A stretch of DNA of 64,000 nucleotides from Escallonia rubra (lineage: Eukaryota > Streptophyta > Magnoliopsida > Escalloniales > Escalloniaceae). Shown piece by piece: positions 12,177 to 23,578 of the stretch (position 1 is the first letter of the stretch; every line of letters begins with the position of its first letter). A model generated the notes under the pieces. The model searched no databases and was not told the origin of the DNA. It saw only the letters and a program-made list of their open reading frames with translations. The DNA lies in NCBI GenBank assembly GCA_033065855.1, contig JAVXUO010001889.1, positions 124,001-188,000 of the forward strand, read 5' to 3'. The position numbers and the translations under genes were made by a program.

Positions 12177-13257
12177 TATATATAACCACGCCCAAAGCTA
12201 ATCCATTTCCAAAACTCAAAGTCATACAAAGACAATACAAGAGCAGAGCAGAGAACATCCTATTGTTCTTTTATTTTCTTTTTTTTAGTTCCTTTCCTTT
12301 CCTTTTTTCTCCTTTTTTTTTCTAAATAACCAAAAGAACGCTCACCTCCTTACCATTTCTCTCTTTTGATTTTTGAACATATAACCTTAATCTATCGGAA
12401 GAACACCTACCTCCTTACAATCCCATGTGTCTCCACCGTTCGACATGCAAAGAGGCAATCCATTTAAACTAGAAACGCGATTCAAGATCATGGACACCGT
12501 GTCCTCTGACCAAACCTCCTGGAGTTTCTCATATCCCAATCCTTGTAAATCAGCCTCATCCTGGTTAGAATAGAATGCAAACCAGGAATTGACAACCACC
12601 TCCATTTTACCCCGTTTGTCTTTGGCACACCAATATGCCCGACCTACACGAACACATAAACATTCCCTTCACAAATATTTGGCTTTCCTTACCTTCGGTT
12701 TGCTTCATTCATACCAAAACTATCATTACTCTTTTTTCACAAAACATAGTGTTCTTTAACTCTCCCCTACAACAGCTCGGTCTTCGGTCAAATTTTGCAC
12801 TTGTCAGCTCAATCCCGCCTCAAATTTCTTCTCTAAAATCTCTTCAAATCCTCGCATTGTCGCAAAACTGCCTTAGCGGGATACTTCCATAAGAATTATT
12901 TAGTTTATGTTCTCTTGTACACCTTGATTTAAGCTACAATTTGCTCACGGGCAACATACCAAACCAATTAGGCAGTCTCAGAAACCTTGAAGGCCTTAGT
13001 TTAAGCTATAATTCTCTTACGAGTCCTATCCCATACATAGTTGGGCAATTGGATTTGCTTCAAAAGTTATATTGAAGCTCGAATTCGCTCGTTAGAAGCA
13101 TACCAAACACTATTAAGAAGCTCAACGCATTGGTCTTCATGGCTTTGAGCAGCAATAGATTGCGCAGGGGGATTCCCAAAAGGAATTGCTAAGTTACACC
13201 ACTTGCAATATTTCATTATGAATGACAATTCAATGTTTGTATCGTTGCCGATAAGGA
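12177..13257 (+). pseudogene. captured LRR receptor-like protein fragment (RLP29/At2g42800-like)
   Basis: Sense-strand remnants in order are: a TATA box (12177-12185) and A-rich leader; a typical N-terminal cap FKIMDTVSSDQ..WSFSYPNPC (12481-12546); and, from about 12771, tandem leucine-rich repeats with words such as IPPQISSLKSLQILALSQN, LVHLDLSYNLLTGNIPNQLG, LEGLSLSYNSLT and FMALSSNRL, then LQYFIMNDNSMFVSLP. These match, from my memory of the family, the Arabidopsis receptor-like protein At2g42800 type. The reading frame is broken by TAA at 12890-12892, TGA at 13073-13075 and frameshifts, the section between the cap and first LRR is scrambled, and the C-terminal half is absent. Bounded by the MULE repeats on both sides, so it is a transduplicated fragment, not a gene. 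Confidence 0.8.
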
Positions 13258-13311
13258 AATTACAGGAACGGAGGAAATCAAACACATAGAGAGCGAAAGG
13301 GGAGATGAAGT

Positions 13312-13713
13312 GAGAATTGTCAGATATTCCCATGCCAAAGTAGCATGTGTACAGCACATGCAGACTTAACGTCCAATTTTGAACGAACGTCCAATTTTGG
13401 ACTCGTTTGTAGTGCTTTTGTGAAGCTCAGGGTACATTATTACAAAAGTTGAAAACACGGGGAGCAACCTGCAAAAACGAGTAAACTCAAGGGACACTTT
13501 TGTATTTAAGCCTTGGGGAAATGACATATCTACCCATGCCAAATGGCATGTGCACAGCACATGCAGACTTAACATTCGAATTTGAGCGGTCATCCAATTT
13601 TGGAGTTTGCAATGTTTTTGTTAATGGCAGGGAACATTATTGTAAAAGTTAGAAATATGGGGAGCAACCTGCAAATACGTGTAAACCTCAGAGAACAGTT
13701 TTGTATTTAACCC
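13312..13713 (-). repeat. right composite TIR (inverted copy of 11702-12106)
   Basis: The reverse complement aligns along its whole length with the left end, including both ~205-bp subunits, the TTTTGCAGGTTGCTCCCC boxes and the AGTCTGCATGTGCTGT boxes. Several substitutions separate the two ends. Confidence 0.8.
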
Positions 13714-13723
13714 TTAAAATAAA

Positions 13724-14129
13724 TAATATGGTTTGCAGGTAAGGACTATCGATCTTCGCCTTTTGATGCTTGGCTCATAAATGGTGGTGGTGGCGTTTGT
13801 GCTAGTGGTTATTATGTCGGTAACAACGTGGTGTAGCCGTGGTGGTGAGCTTGAATAAGGTGATGGTGGACTAGTGGTTGTTGTCGCTGTGATGGAGGTA
13901 ACAACGCAGGCAGAACATGGTGCGGTGGATGTGGATATAATGACAATGAAATGGTGGTGGTTGTGGTTTACAGTTGCTGATTATTGTGATGGTTGTTATA
14001 AATACGATGGGTCTAGTGGTTCTTATTGTGGCGGTGGTTGTGTATGTGCCATTGATGAAGAATGTACTAGTTATAAAAAAAAATGGATATCAATCATTGT
14101 TGGGTTAACGGGTGAAACCAACTCAATTA
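13724..14129. other. GGT/GTG-rich noncoding stretch
   Basis: GGTGGTGG-type low-complexity DNA (13780-14050) lies between two transposons. An open frame of 108 aa here is simple-sequence and not credible. It resembles in style the interiors of the elements at 917-2112 and 9670-10640, so it may be a transposon remnant. Confidence 0.4.
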
Positions 14130-14555
14130 GAGTGTGTTTGGATGAGGTAATTGAATTAAGAATTTTATTTTTCAATAGGATTTTGAAATACATTGTATAA
14201 AATTCCTTGTTTTGATAATAATAAGATGTATATACCAAATTTTAGGAGGGATTTGGTGAGTTAAAATCCCCTCTAGAAATAATTAGTCCAAACTAGTTAT
14301 TTGTCAAATAACTTCCACAAAAAAAGTCTCCACAATTTTAGGTATCTTTTTTCATAAGAAAGGGAAACTCTCTCTCATTAGTTTGTACCTATATACCATC
14401 AAATTATCTAGGTTCAAATTGTTAAATGTAAATCCACATATACAATACTCGCTTCTACAAAATCGTCCAGACACTAAATTTGCAATTCCATAAATTTGTA
14501 AAGCAACGAATTTTGAAATACAAGGTACTTTAAAATTCTTCATCCAAACACGCCC
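14130..14555. mobile_element. Tourist-like (PIF/Harbinger) MITE, 426 bp
   Basis: The left end is GAGTGTGTTTGGATGA and the right end, reverse-complemented, GGGCGTGTTTGGATGA. TTA flanks both (14127-14129 and 14556-14558). Subterminal inverted similarity continues, with AATTGAATT/TTTTGAAATAC words on both sides. AT-rich and noncoding, typical of Tourist MITEs. Confidence 0.8.
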
Positions 14556-14558
14556 TTA

Positions 14559-15084
14559 AGGATTCACCAAACACCAAATGAATGAAAACATATAAGCTAC
14601 CCTTCTGTACCCGGCCAACCCGTTTTGCCACGTCTTACCCTCTTGAGACATCAATGGAGCTTAAAACTCGAGAATTTCTAGCAATAGCACTATAAATACA
14701 ATCTTCTTTTATCGGCCTATACAATCATCTATAATTAGAACATATGAAAGCAAAAGCTTATCGCGGAAAGTTAATCCATCGTGGAAAAGTTAATCTATTA
14801 TTGTCGATACACATAGCTTTGGTGATATCAACAATTTATTATTATTATTATTAGCAACGATGATGATTCATCGCTGTTACTAAAAATTTACGGAAACAAT
14901 CTTTTATCGCTACGTGCAATGATATCTACCCAAATGATCCACTTGGTTACAAGTGACGAGTTAAAAACTTACATCACACTCGTGACTCGACCCAAATGAT
15001 GATCCGCCTCATTTTTCCTAGTCGGCAAAACCCACACATGACATAGAGCAACTACACACCATTTTCGCAGCTCATCACCTGAAA
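14559..15084. other. spacer upstream of duplicated segment 2
   Basis: No gene is visible. It contains a short ATT microsatellite around 14829-14853 and AT-rich DNA. The similarity to segment 1 begins near 15090. Confidence 0.4.
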
Positions 15085-15133
15085 TTGGAAGCAACGTTAT
15101 CTCTCTCCCACAAACACACACTCACCTTCATCG

Positions 15134-15231
15134 AAACCCTAAATAAGATAATCGTAACCGACCACCCACACTTTCTTCTGTATATTCTCACAATCCACGT
15201 CAAGAACAAGCTCTCTCTCTCTCTCTCTCTC
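15134..15231 (+). promoter_or_regulatory. promoter/leader of copy 2: telo-box and CT tract
   Basis: The telo-box AAACCCTAA is at 15134-15142, aligned with copy 1. The TATATAAG of copy 1 is replaced by TGTATATTCT near 15180, a weaker TATA-like sequence. A CT dinucleotide run (15211-15231) replaces the short CTCTCTCT of copy 1 in the leader. Confidence 0.5.
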
Positions 15232-15490
15232 CGATTCCGATCATCTTTCCGTTTACCCGTGAATATCAGAATCACCACCATCCCTCCCTTCCCTTCTGTT
15301 TCCTTCAAATCCTAACTTTACCCCAATTTTGTAGCCAATCTTACATCAAAATCCAATCTTTCAGTTCACCCCCCGTCGCATCACTCATATTAAATCACCT
15401 TCGATCTCAACGATCTTGTATCTATACGTTAAAACAATTCGCTATTCGCACATCAAATACTGCGTCGTCTTGGAAATTTTCTAGTTCAGA

Positions 15491-18400
15491 ATGGTGGGGG
15501 GCCGGAAGGATGAGGCGCTGGTGATTAACAGCACGAATGTTTTTGCGGCGCTCGGAACCCTAAGGAAGAAGAAGAGCAAGGAGCAAGGAGGCGTAGGCGT
15601 CGGTGGCTCGTCGAAGGGCAAAGGCGGAGGTTCGAGGAAGGAGAAGGAGGCGGAGCCGCCCCAGGTGTTCTGGAATCCGGCGCCGCTGACGGCGAAATCG
15701 TGGGCGGATGTCGAGGACGAGGACGACGATGATTATTACGCCACCAACGCGCCGCTGCAGTCCAGTTGGGGCGGCACGGCGGAAGAGAAGGCTAAGGAGA
15801 GCTCCACTCCTGTTGAGGTGCGAAGTGAAGTTTTTGTTGCTTCTCGCTTATATTGTTATGCTTTTGCGCTCTGACTGTTTTGCAAATTATTAGGATAGAG
15901 TTCGAAACGTTTAAACATTGTGCGGAGTGGAATCGTAAGTGCGAACTGAGTGAGGATTATTTGGCAAGTCAAGCTGGGGTAAGACGAATTAATGAAGGTT
16001 TTTGTGTTCACACTGTATTATTAGAGTTTGATGAAAGTCAAAGGGGCCAAAAGTTATGGAACGTAGGGAGTCTCATGCTGAGATGGTTTACTGTCTAGCA
16101 TGGTGTGATATTCGCAAATGCCTATGTGTTGAATGGACTTGATCCTATGCCCTTGAGATTACCGATCAAGTAAGAACTAAAAAACTATGAAACAGAAACT
16201 AAAAAACGATTGAGTACGGTAGATGTTTACATGTTCATGTTCTGCTCTAGAGATTCGCGGAAACTAAAGAACTATGAAATGGAAGGGACATATGCAGTGG
16301 GTTTAATGGACATGTTATTACTGCAAGATTTTATCATGCTATTGAGATCCCATGCCCTAGTATTTTATGCATGTATTTGTGAGCTGTTTAGTTACGCGGT
16401 ATCTAGGGGAACACTTATCTTCTTTGATGCTAACGTGCTACCAAGTAATGTAAGTGCGGCATGCAAAGAGATCATCCATCGTCTGCCACCTGTTTATCCT
16501 TTTCCTCTGCATGCCGGTGTGAAAGTTATGAGTGCTAGAATAATTGATGAAGATTCTCTTTCCTATTATTTGCTGTTTCTTTCCTCCTGTAATGGTAGTC
16601 TCACTTGGTAATTTAACTCTTTTCACAGAAATTTTGTTTGTCGTATTTTGTTTTCTGTTGGGGGCTTGGCATGTTTTGGGAGCTTACTATGATCATATGA
16701 ATTTTGATATTGCGTTTATGGATGCGGTAGCGTTAATAAGGGATTCAATCATTTTTTCAATTAGTAGACTTTGTGACAAGCGCTTGTCTTTTGAGCTGCC
16801 TTCTCAGTCATCTTGCAGTATCTCATTTGGATTATTCATGTATGATTATTTTTGAACTTCTGCTTCTTTTTATATTCCCTTTCTAACACTGCAGTCGATA
16901 AAATACGCTTGGCACCTTCAACTCTGAAATTGATTGTTAAGTCTTTGTGGACTCTTTTTGTTAGTACGCTTTGTACAAGGTGCTTTTACTTCTACTTTAT
17001 GTTAGTTGTGAGTGGTTGGCCAGTATCCCATCGGTTTCATTCTCGTGTTGTATATGTCAACTTCGCTTCTTTAAATATTTCGATATTACTCAACAACAAT
17101 TAATTCTGCTTGCCACCTTCAACGTTTCGTAGTACCTTTTTGTAGTTGTTTCTTCTTGCATCCAAATTATGATACGTATAGAGTTTTGATGTTGGCATAT
17201 GCAAATCTGCGGACTATTTGCAGTCTGTGACTCTGTGCCAATGTGCCAAATAAGAATATGCTTTGACAATGACAACTGTTGTGGGTAAAGGCTACCTGTT
17301 TGACTTGGCTCTCCAATTTCCTATAGCGCAAGTAAAATTTTAAGTGAGAGCTGGTGGGATTACTCTAGGATTTTAATAAAGCAACATTGACGCGGTACGT
17401 CACGATTAGATCCACATTAGTTTGTTAATGAGAACTAGTCTTGACCACAAGATAAAAATTCGTGACGAGTGTGAAAGGTGACTTCAATTGATTAGTTAAA
17501 ACTCTTAAAGTAGTTATTAACACGGCAGTTATTAAATGCTGGCTAAATGAAACAGGATTCTTCTTAGGCTGGAAAAGAAATAGAATGCCCTTGCTCACTT
17601 TTGTTCTTCTTCTGACTAAATGTTAGTAGGATTACCACTTGCCAAATTGTTTTGGCACACGGAAAAGGAAGGAGAATGCGGTATTTCTTTTGCACTGAAA
17701 TTTGGTGAGCTTGCAGTTGTTCACATGGTTGATATGCATTATATAACTTTAAGGGGAGTTGTTTTTTCTCTAGTTAGTTCTGAAGGATGTTACGTACTAC
17801 TCATCGTAACTCTGAATTTGGAGGTATGTTATAAAGTAGGGTTCCGTACTATGTATTTTACGTACCTTTTGATCTGTAAGATAGATGAAAACAGTAACAA
17901 AAACTGAAGTTCTTCTTAGGCCGCTTTATTTGTGTATTTAGAAACTAGAATTTCAAGGTATCAGCAATTATTTACCTCTGACAACACTGTTGACACATGC
18001 ACACGATACATATATAAATATATGTAAGTCATTAATGTTGAGTAGAGTAGGGATCCGTGTCGTGTATTGGAACAAAAATTTTTGCAACTCATATGGAATC
18101 TTCTTTTTTAGTAATACAAATACGATCTTGTCCCTTTAGAAAATGTAGTAGATAATGTTAAAGCCAAAACAGATTGAAAAAAGGCAAGATGTCCCAAAAA
18201 AAAGGACAATATGTTATATGTAATCCAAATTGCATTTTGGAACTAATATAAGGACAAGATCGCACTATCCATTTTGAAGACCTGGTTGTTTATGTTTTGA
18301 TACTAAGACAGATTTTCTTAATTTGTCACACATTCTTTATCTAGCTCATATGAACACTTGATTTACATGTAAAAGAACAAAAAGTGAAAGATAGAATGCC

Positions 18401-20607
18401 AAAAGTAGTCAAGTATTTACTAGTTGACGCTGTTGGAATTTTCATAAGAGAAATAGTTAAAGTAGATTTTATGAATCACAACCGTGAAATCAAATCATAG
18501 TGCAGGCCGGTTGTAAGAACTGACGGTTCCAATGCTATATCACGGTGAAGGTTGTAAGATACATACAGTCCATTTTGTTACAAGTCTTATAATATGGTTA
18601 AGGTTGAGAACTATGTACAGTATCATATATCTTCATCACGTGGTTAAAGCGGCATCTTTAACTCAAATGAGCAATGTGACGTAGAGGCCAACCTGTGGGT
18701 GCTTAAGAAACTAGGCTAACTAGTCATCAACTATGTTCCCCACCTACCTGCCCTCCTAGGAGTTGTAACATGGCACTTCATAGGAAATAATTGCAGACTT
18801 CAAGGGAGTAGACATTGCCAGTTCTTCAACTGCTATAGGTGGCTTGTGGGCGAGGATAACCTTTTAATACCAGTGTTACTACTTACTAGATATTCCGTCT
18901 GTGTAAGCATAAAGCATCTGATCATTTAACTCATGAAAGCACCACCATTGTGTAGCAATGCAGTTTCTGATGCATCTGTTTTTGTTCAGTAATCAGTTTT
19001 TACCCTTCCACAGAATTCTCACTTGGTACAGTCTAACCAAAAGATAGATTTTTTATCAACTTTGTACATTCATTACTCCAGGAAAGCGAAAGTGAAGAGG
19101 AAGGACTTGATGAAGTTGATGATGACAATGAGGAAGAGCATGACCATGAACCTGAAGTACCATCAGGAAAAGAGCCAATTGTTGAGAAGCCTGCTGAAGT
19201 TTTGCCTCCTAAGGAGACGGATAGGCAGCTTTCAAAGAAGGAACTGAAGAAGAAGGAGCTTGCAGAACTTGATGCTGTGCTTGCTGAATTGGGTTATCCC
19301 AAATCTGAATCAAGTGGGCAAGAGGAATCTCGTGGTATGTTTCTATTGTGCATAATACTTCTTCCGGCCCTGCCTCCCAACTTTTGGGGTTATGTCTTAT
19401 TACACTGTAATATTTATCTAGCCTACATGTGGATGCCCTTTTTGTTGTTTCCATTTTCACTTTTCCACCATTTTCAAACTCTTTATTAATAAAACACTAA
19501 AATTATTTTTTGCAAAACACTATTTCATTAAAAATGCATAACCAAGCGTTCTATGAATTTTCATTGTTAAATAAGAACTGTGTTATAAAATGACTTTCAA
19601 ACAACAAAGGTTTCTTCCTACTTTTTAAATGGATTATTTGATCGTGTTTTTCTATTGGTATTTGTCTTATTGAAACCAGGAAATTGAAAACAAAGATAAG
19701 GCTTGCCAAACACAGGCGACGTAAATGATGATCTAGTTAACCAAAAATGCTTGCTGCTTTCATTAATGCCTTGGTTGCACGGTACAATTAAATACTTAAC
19801 AGGACCTTTACCCCAGCTACATCAGTCGCCACACGTTCTGTGTGGGATCTTTTGTTAATGCAATCCTATTTTATCTCTTTTAACTGTTCCAGTCCACGTT
19901 CATTTTGGTCTTCCTGTCTCCTCCATCTGTTTATATCGCGTTGAACAACATCTCCATGTTTTACAAAGTACTAAATGTGCTTTATTTGGACTTGTATTGG
20001 ATCTTTGTTGCCAATCGGTTATCTATCTTGGTGCTCTTAATGGAAAGCTTTCAAGCTGCCCTTAACGTTTTTTTCTTTAAGGCTTCACGTGGAGGCTGTT
20101 GACGCTTGAGCTTTTGCGCTACCATTTGGTTATGTAGTAGTTTCGGGTCATCTGAGTTAATTTAGTTGCTTGTTTGACCAACAATGAAATATTTTTATGT
20201 TGTACTTGATCTTGCCAGGGGTTGCACAAGAGAAGAAGGTAGATAATCTCAATGGAGAAGTGGAGAAGAAGGAGAATAATGCAACTGGTGAGAGCAAGAG
20301 TGCAAAGAAGAAGAAGAAGAAGGATAAATCTTCAAAGGAGGCTAAGGAACAACAGAATCAGCCCAATGGTGCCGAGGCTGGAGATGGTACTGATGAAACT
20401 GCTGGGACTGAGAAGGCAGAAGATGTATCTGGCGTTGATGTGAAAGAGAAGAGAAAGAAAATGGCATCTATAAAGAAGAAAAAATCAAGCAAGGAGATGG
20501 ATGCTGCTGCCAGAGCTGCAGCTAGTGAGGCTGCTGCGAGGAGTGCTAGGCTAGCTGCAGCAAAGAAAAAGGAGAAGAATCACTACAACCAGCAGCCTGT
20601 GCGATAA
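15491..20607 (+). CDS. Lys/Glu-rich charged protein of unknown function, tandem copy 2
   Basis: Exons 15491-15817, 19082-19334 and 20219-20607 join in phase to give 322 aa, with the same intron positions and phases as copy 1. The protein differs mainly by a Gly-rich insertion in exon 1 (GVGVGG), extra Lys/Glu residues, a two-residue insertion in the acidic part of exon 2 and scattered substitutions. The segment from about EKPAEVLPPKETD through the end of exon 2 is identical. All three frames stay open, so purifying selection has probably kept both copies functional. Introns align in long stretches but are diverged, and intron 1 lacks the MITE found in copy 1. Function unknown. Confidence 0.88.
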
Positions 20608-20664
20608 GGTGGGTTTGTGCGTTGGTTGTGAGCATGTATCTCCTTGTTCATTTGTCAAATGCAC

Positions 20665-20670
20665 AATAAA
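20665..20670 (+). terminator. candidate polyadenylation signal, copy 2
   Basis: AATAAA is in the same sequence context as in copy 1 (GCACAATAAACATCT), 58 bp after the stop codon. Confidence 0.45.
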
Positions 20671-21988
20671 CATCTGATTCTGTTTTTTTTTTTAACCTCC
20701 ACATAGAACCCTTTTTGGTTTTACTTGAGAAAAAAAAAAAAACTCGGATCTAAACTTAGCTTTTGCTAGATCTCCTCAGTGTTTTCCTCTTTGTTCCTCC
20801 CCCCTCCCCTTTTTACCAGACAGTTTCTTCTGTGTAGTAAATTTTATGGATGTTATACATCTTGAAATTTTGGCTCATTTTTGCTGCTATGTTGATTGGT
20901 GGATTCATTCTGCTAATAGCGACGTCCATGAGAAAGTGCAAGCGAGTGAATATTCTGTCAGCCTGTCTCATATTTATAGACACCCAATGTAGAGGGTTTT
21001 TTTTTTTTTGGTTAAGAGGAGAAAAGTATCAATGTAGAGGGTTTTGATCTACATGTACTGGCTTCTGTAATATTAAAGACTTGTTTATGGATTTAGCTCT
21101 TCCGGAGCAGCACATCTGGTTTTAGTTAGAGCAGTGCCAACTGAGGCAGAAAACTGCTTTGTCAAGTCATGTGCTTTGCCACTAGGATATCGTTCTATGG
21201 TATTCCGTGGAACAAAATATGTACTATGGAGCTAAATAGAAACTCAAACAGAAGGTAAATGGCTAGCTCTTTTGCTTTGAAAGTGTGAACAAGCAGAATG
21301 ATACAAGAAAATTTGTTCGAAAGTATGTCGGGCATGAGAATCCTCGCAAGTGCAAAGGTAGAATATCAGCGCGTTTGTATCACAGCGTAGTTGTTGATTT
21401 TGGTTGGGGGGGGGGGGGGGGTCGCGAACTCTCTTCAAGACATAAGGTCCAACAAAATGCTAGAAATGCTGTTTTTAGCCTCTAATTCTAACTGCTCCGC
21501 ACTTGGAGCCTTTACCATGGGCACGATAACTGGTACACGAGAGGTGCGTCCGGTCTTACTAGGTAGTCTAGTATCCTTGTACATGAAGATAATAAATTTC
21601 CAAAAGTCGCAAGACCATGTATGCGTAAGACCATGGGGGCTGACGCCTTGGGATAGTCAAAATGATTACATGATTTGTTTAGAATACGACTGTGCTACCT
21701 TCCCCCCACTCTTTTTTTAATTTGAATTGTGTCTTTTCCTGTATTTACAACGACAAGAGCATGTGTATCAAACTCTCTTTTTTTATGTTCATGCGAATAC
21801 TCATTCTCAACTGTCATTAGAAATATGCTGAAGTGTCATCATGTTTGTCATACGATATGATGTAACAACTGCTTCACACCAAATAAACCCTTAAAAAGAG
21901 ATCCATTCATGTACCTCAGCCTCTTTGCCTGCCGGTTCTTTCAGAGTTTTTCTAGAGCCGACCTTCTACAAAATGCCATTACTTTGGC
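20671..21988. other. 3' flank of copy 2 and upstream region of the BAHD gene
   Basis: Similarity to copy 1 continues to about 21260, where it ends. Beyond that I see a G16 run at 21406-21421 and no convincing gene. The BAHD promoter must lie in 21400-21988 but no clear TATA box stands out. Confidence 0.4.
21406..21421 (+). repeat. poly-G run, 16 bases
   Basis: An uninterrupted run of 16 G, about 0.6 kb upstream of the BAHD gene. A second run of 18 G lies 0.2 kb downstream of the same gene. Confidence 0.9.
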
Positions 21989-23383
21989 ATGACCTTCCTC
22001 CGAAACACTGTAATGGCTCCATGGGTGGAAGAGCTTTATTTCCCTCACCTTACCATTCCAATAAACATAGACCGCATTTCTCCAGTCTTACCAGCAGCCC
22101 CGATCGCTGCTGCTCCTGGCGATCGCCTTTACCTCTCCAACCTAGATGACATGATTGGAGTTCGTGTTTTCACCCCCACGGTATACTTTTACAGATCTAA
22201 CAGTCTTGGTTCCGGCCAAAAACCCGTCATGGAGACGCTTAGGGATGCTCTTGCTCGAGTTTTAGTCCCATATTACCCCTTTTCAGGTAGGCTCAGGGAG
22301 ACAAGGAATGGGAAGCTGGAAGTGTTTTTTGGTCCAGACCAAGGTGCACTCATGGTCGAAGCCTACTCAGAAATGGCCTTAGCCGAATTTGGGGACCTTG
22401 CTGTGCCAAACCCTGCATGGACATCATTGATCTTCCGGTTCCCTGATGAAGAGCCCTACAAAGTCATTGACATGCCACCGTTGATAGCTCAGGTGACTCG
22501 ATTTAGCTGTGGGGGGTTTAGCCTTGGGTTAAGAATTTGCCATTGCCTCTGTGATGGGCTTGGGGCCATGCAATTTGTCGGTGCATGGGCCGCCACAGCC
22601 AAAACCGGCACATTGATGACAATCCCACAGCCACGTTGGGACCGGGAAATATTCCTGCCGCGTGATCCCCCAAGAGTCAAGTACCCCCACATTGAGTTCA
22701 TGAGGATTGATGATGGTTCTACCCTGACATTGGCTTTGTGGCAAGTGAAGCCTATCCAGAAATGCTATCGTATCAGCCGCGAGTTTCAGGCACACTTGAA
22801 GTCTCTAGCTCAACCGAAAGACCATTTTGGATGCACAACCTTTGATGCAATGGCAGCTCATGTTTGGAAGTCATGGGTTCAAGCACTTGATGTGAAGCCA
22901 CTAGACTACGAGCTGCGGCTGACGTTCTCCGTCAATGCGCGCTCCAAACTTACAAATCCGCGGTTGAAAGACGGGTTTTACGGCAATGCAGTATGCGTGG
23001 CGTGCACCACCAGCACGGTTTCTGAGCTCCTTAACGGGTGCCTCCCGGATACAACCCGGTTGGTTCGAGAGGCCCGGTTAGGCGTCTCGGAGGAGTATTT
23101 GAGGTCGACCGTGGATTACATTGAAGTGGATAGGCCTAAGAGGCTGGAATTTGGTGGGAAGTTGACTATAACTCAATGGACAAGGTTTTCGATATACGAG
23201 TCGGCCGATTTCGGGTGGGGAAGGCCGGTTTATGCCGGTCCGATCGATCTGACTCCAACCCCACAAGTGTGTGTTCTCTTGCCGGAAGGAGAAGCTATTT
23301 CCAGTGGTGCCATGGTGGTCTGCATTTGCTTGCCGGAGTCTGCCGCCAACAAGTTCAAAGACTTGCTGTCCCTTGTGGAATGA
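21989..23383 (+). CDS. BAHD-family acyl-CoA-dependent acyltransferase
   Basis: A single-exon frame of 464 aa, within the usual 430-470 aa for the family. BAHD enzymes transfer an acyl group from acyl-CoA to an alcohol or amine, normally in the cytosol. The catalytic HxxxDG motif reads HCLCDG (His about residue 185, Asp 189), and the structural DFGWG motif is intact near residue 407. Other family landmarks are YYPFSGRLRE near the N-terminus, a PPLIAQVTRFSCGGFSLGL strand before the active site and a Pro-rich LTPTPQV stretch before the end. The second Met (22013, MAPWVEELYF) is the likelier start because family members usually begin close to this segment. The substrate cannot be told; the overall look recalls hydroxycinnamoyl/feruloyl transferases of the omega-hydroxyacid and fatty-alcohol group, as inference only. 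Confidence 0.92.
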   Translation: MTFLRNTVMAPWVEELYFPHLTIPINIDRISPVLPAAPIAAAPGDRLYLSNLDDMIGVRVFTPTVYFYRSNSLGSGQKPVMETLRDALARVLVPYYPFSGRLRETRNGKLEVFFGPDQGALMVEAYSEMALAEFGDLAVPNPAWTSLIFRFPDEEPYKVIDMPPLIAQVTRFSCGGFSLGLRICHCLCDGLGAMQFVGAWAATAKTGTLMTIPQPRWDREIFLPRDPPRVKYPHIEFMRIDDGSTLTLALWQVKPIQKCYRISREFQAHLKSLAQPKDHFGCTTFDAMAAHVWKSWVQALDVKPLDYELRLTFSVNARSKLTNPRLKDGFYGNAVCVACTTSTVSELLNGCLPDTTRLVREARLGVSEEYLRSTVDYIEVDRPKRLEFGGKLTITQWTRFSIYESADFGWGRPVYAGPIDLTPTPQVCVLLPEGEAISSGAMVVCICLPESAANKFKDLLSLVE

Positions 23384-23578
23384 ACATACAAGTATTAGGA
23401 TTTACAATGTCCTACAGTGTCAAGGTGTTAACCCTGTGTTGCATCAACCAATGCTACATGTTTGAATAATTGTTCATGTTTATGATTATAAAATTCTTGT
23501 TCTGTAGATTCGCAGTCTTCATTTACAATCATTAACAGTAAATTTTGAGGTCCTGGGTCATCTCTTGTGCCTGTGTCT

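Larger units (their letters stand above)
11702..13713. mobile_element. Mutator-like element with duplicated long TIRs and captured gene fragment
   Basis: This is a 2,012-bp element whose ends are about 400-bp inverted repeats (11702-12106 and 13312-13713). Each end is itself two tandem units of about 205 bp, both units containing TTAAATACAAA, a CGTxTTTGCAGG box, AAAATTGG and GTTAAGTCTGCATGTGCTGT. The 10-bp flanks TTGGAATAAA (11692-11701) and TTAAAATAAA (13714-13723) match at 8 of 10 bases, consistent with an aged Mutator-type target duplication. The interior (12107-13311) is host gene sequence: a TATA-containing promoter and a broken LRR receptor-like coding region. No transposase. Confidence 0.8.

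Noticed and set aside
16210..16855. Open frames of 133 and 103 codons in intron 1 of copy 2
   Set aside because: Not preserved in the aligned intron of copy 1, hydrophobic and T-rich as expected of plant intron DNA.
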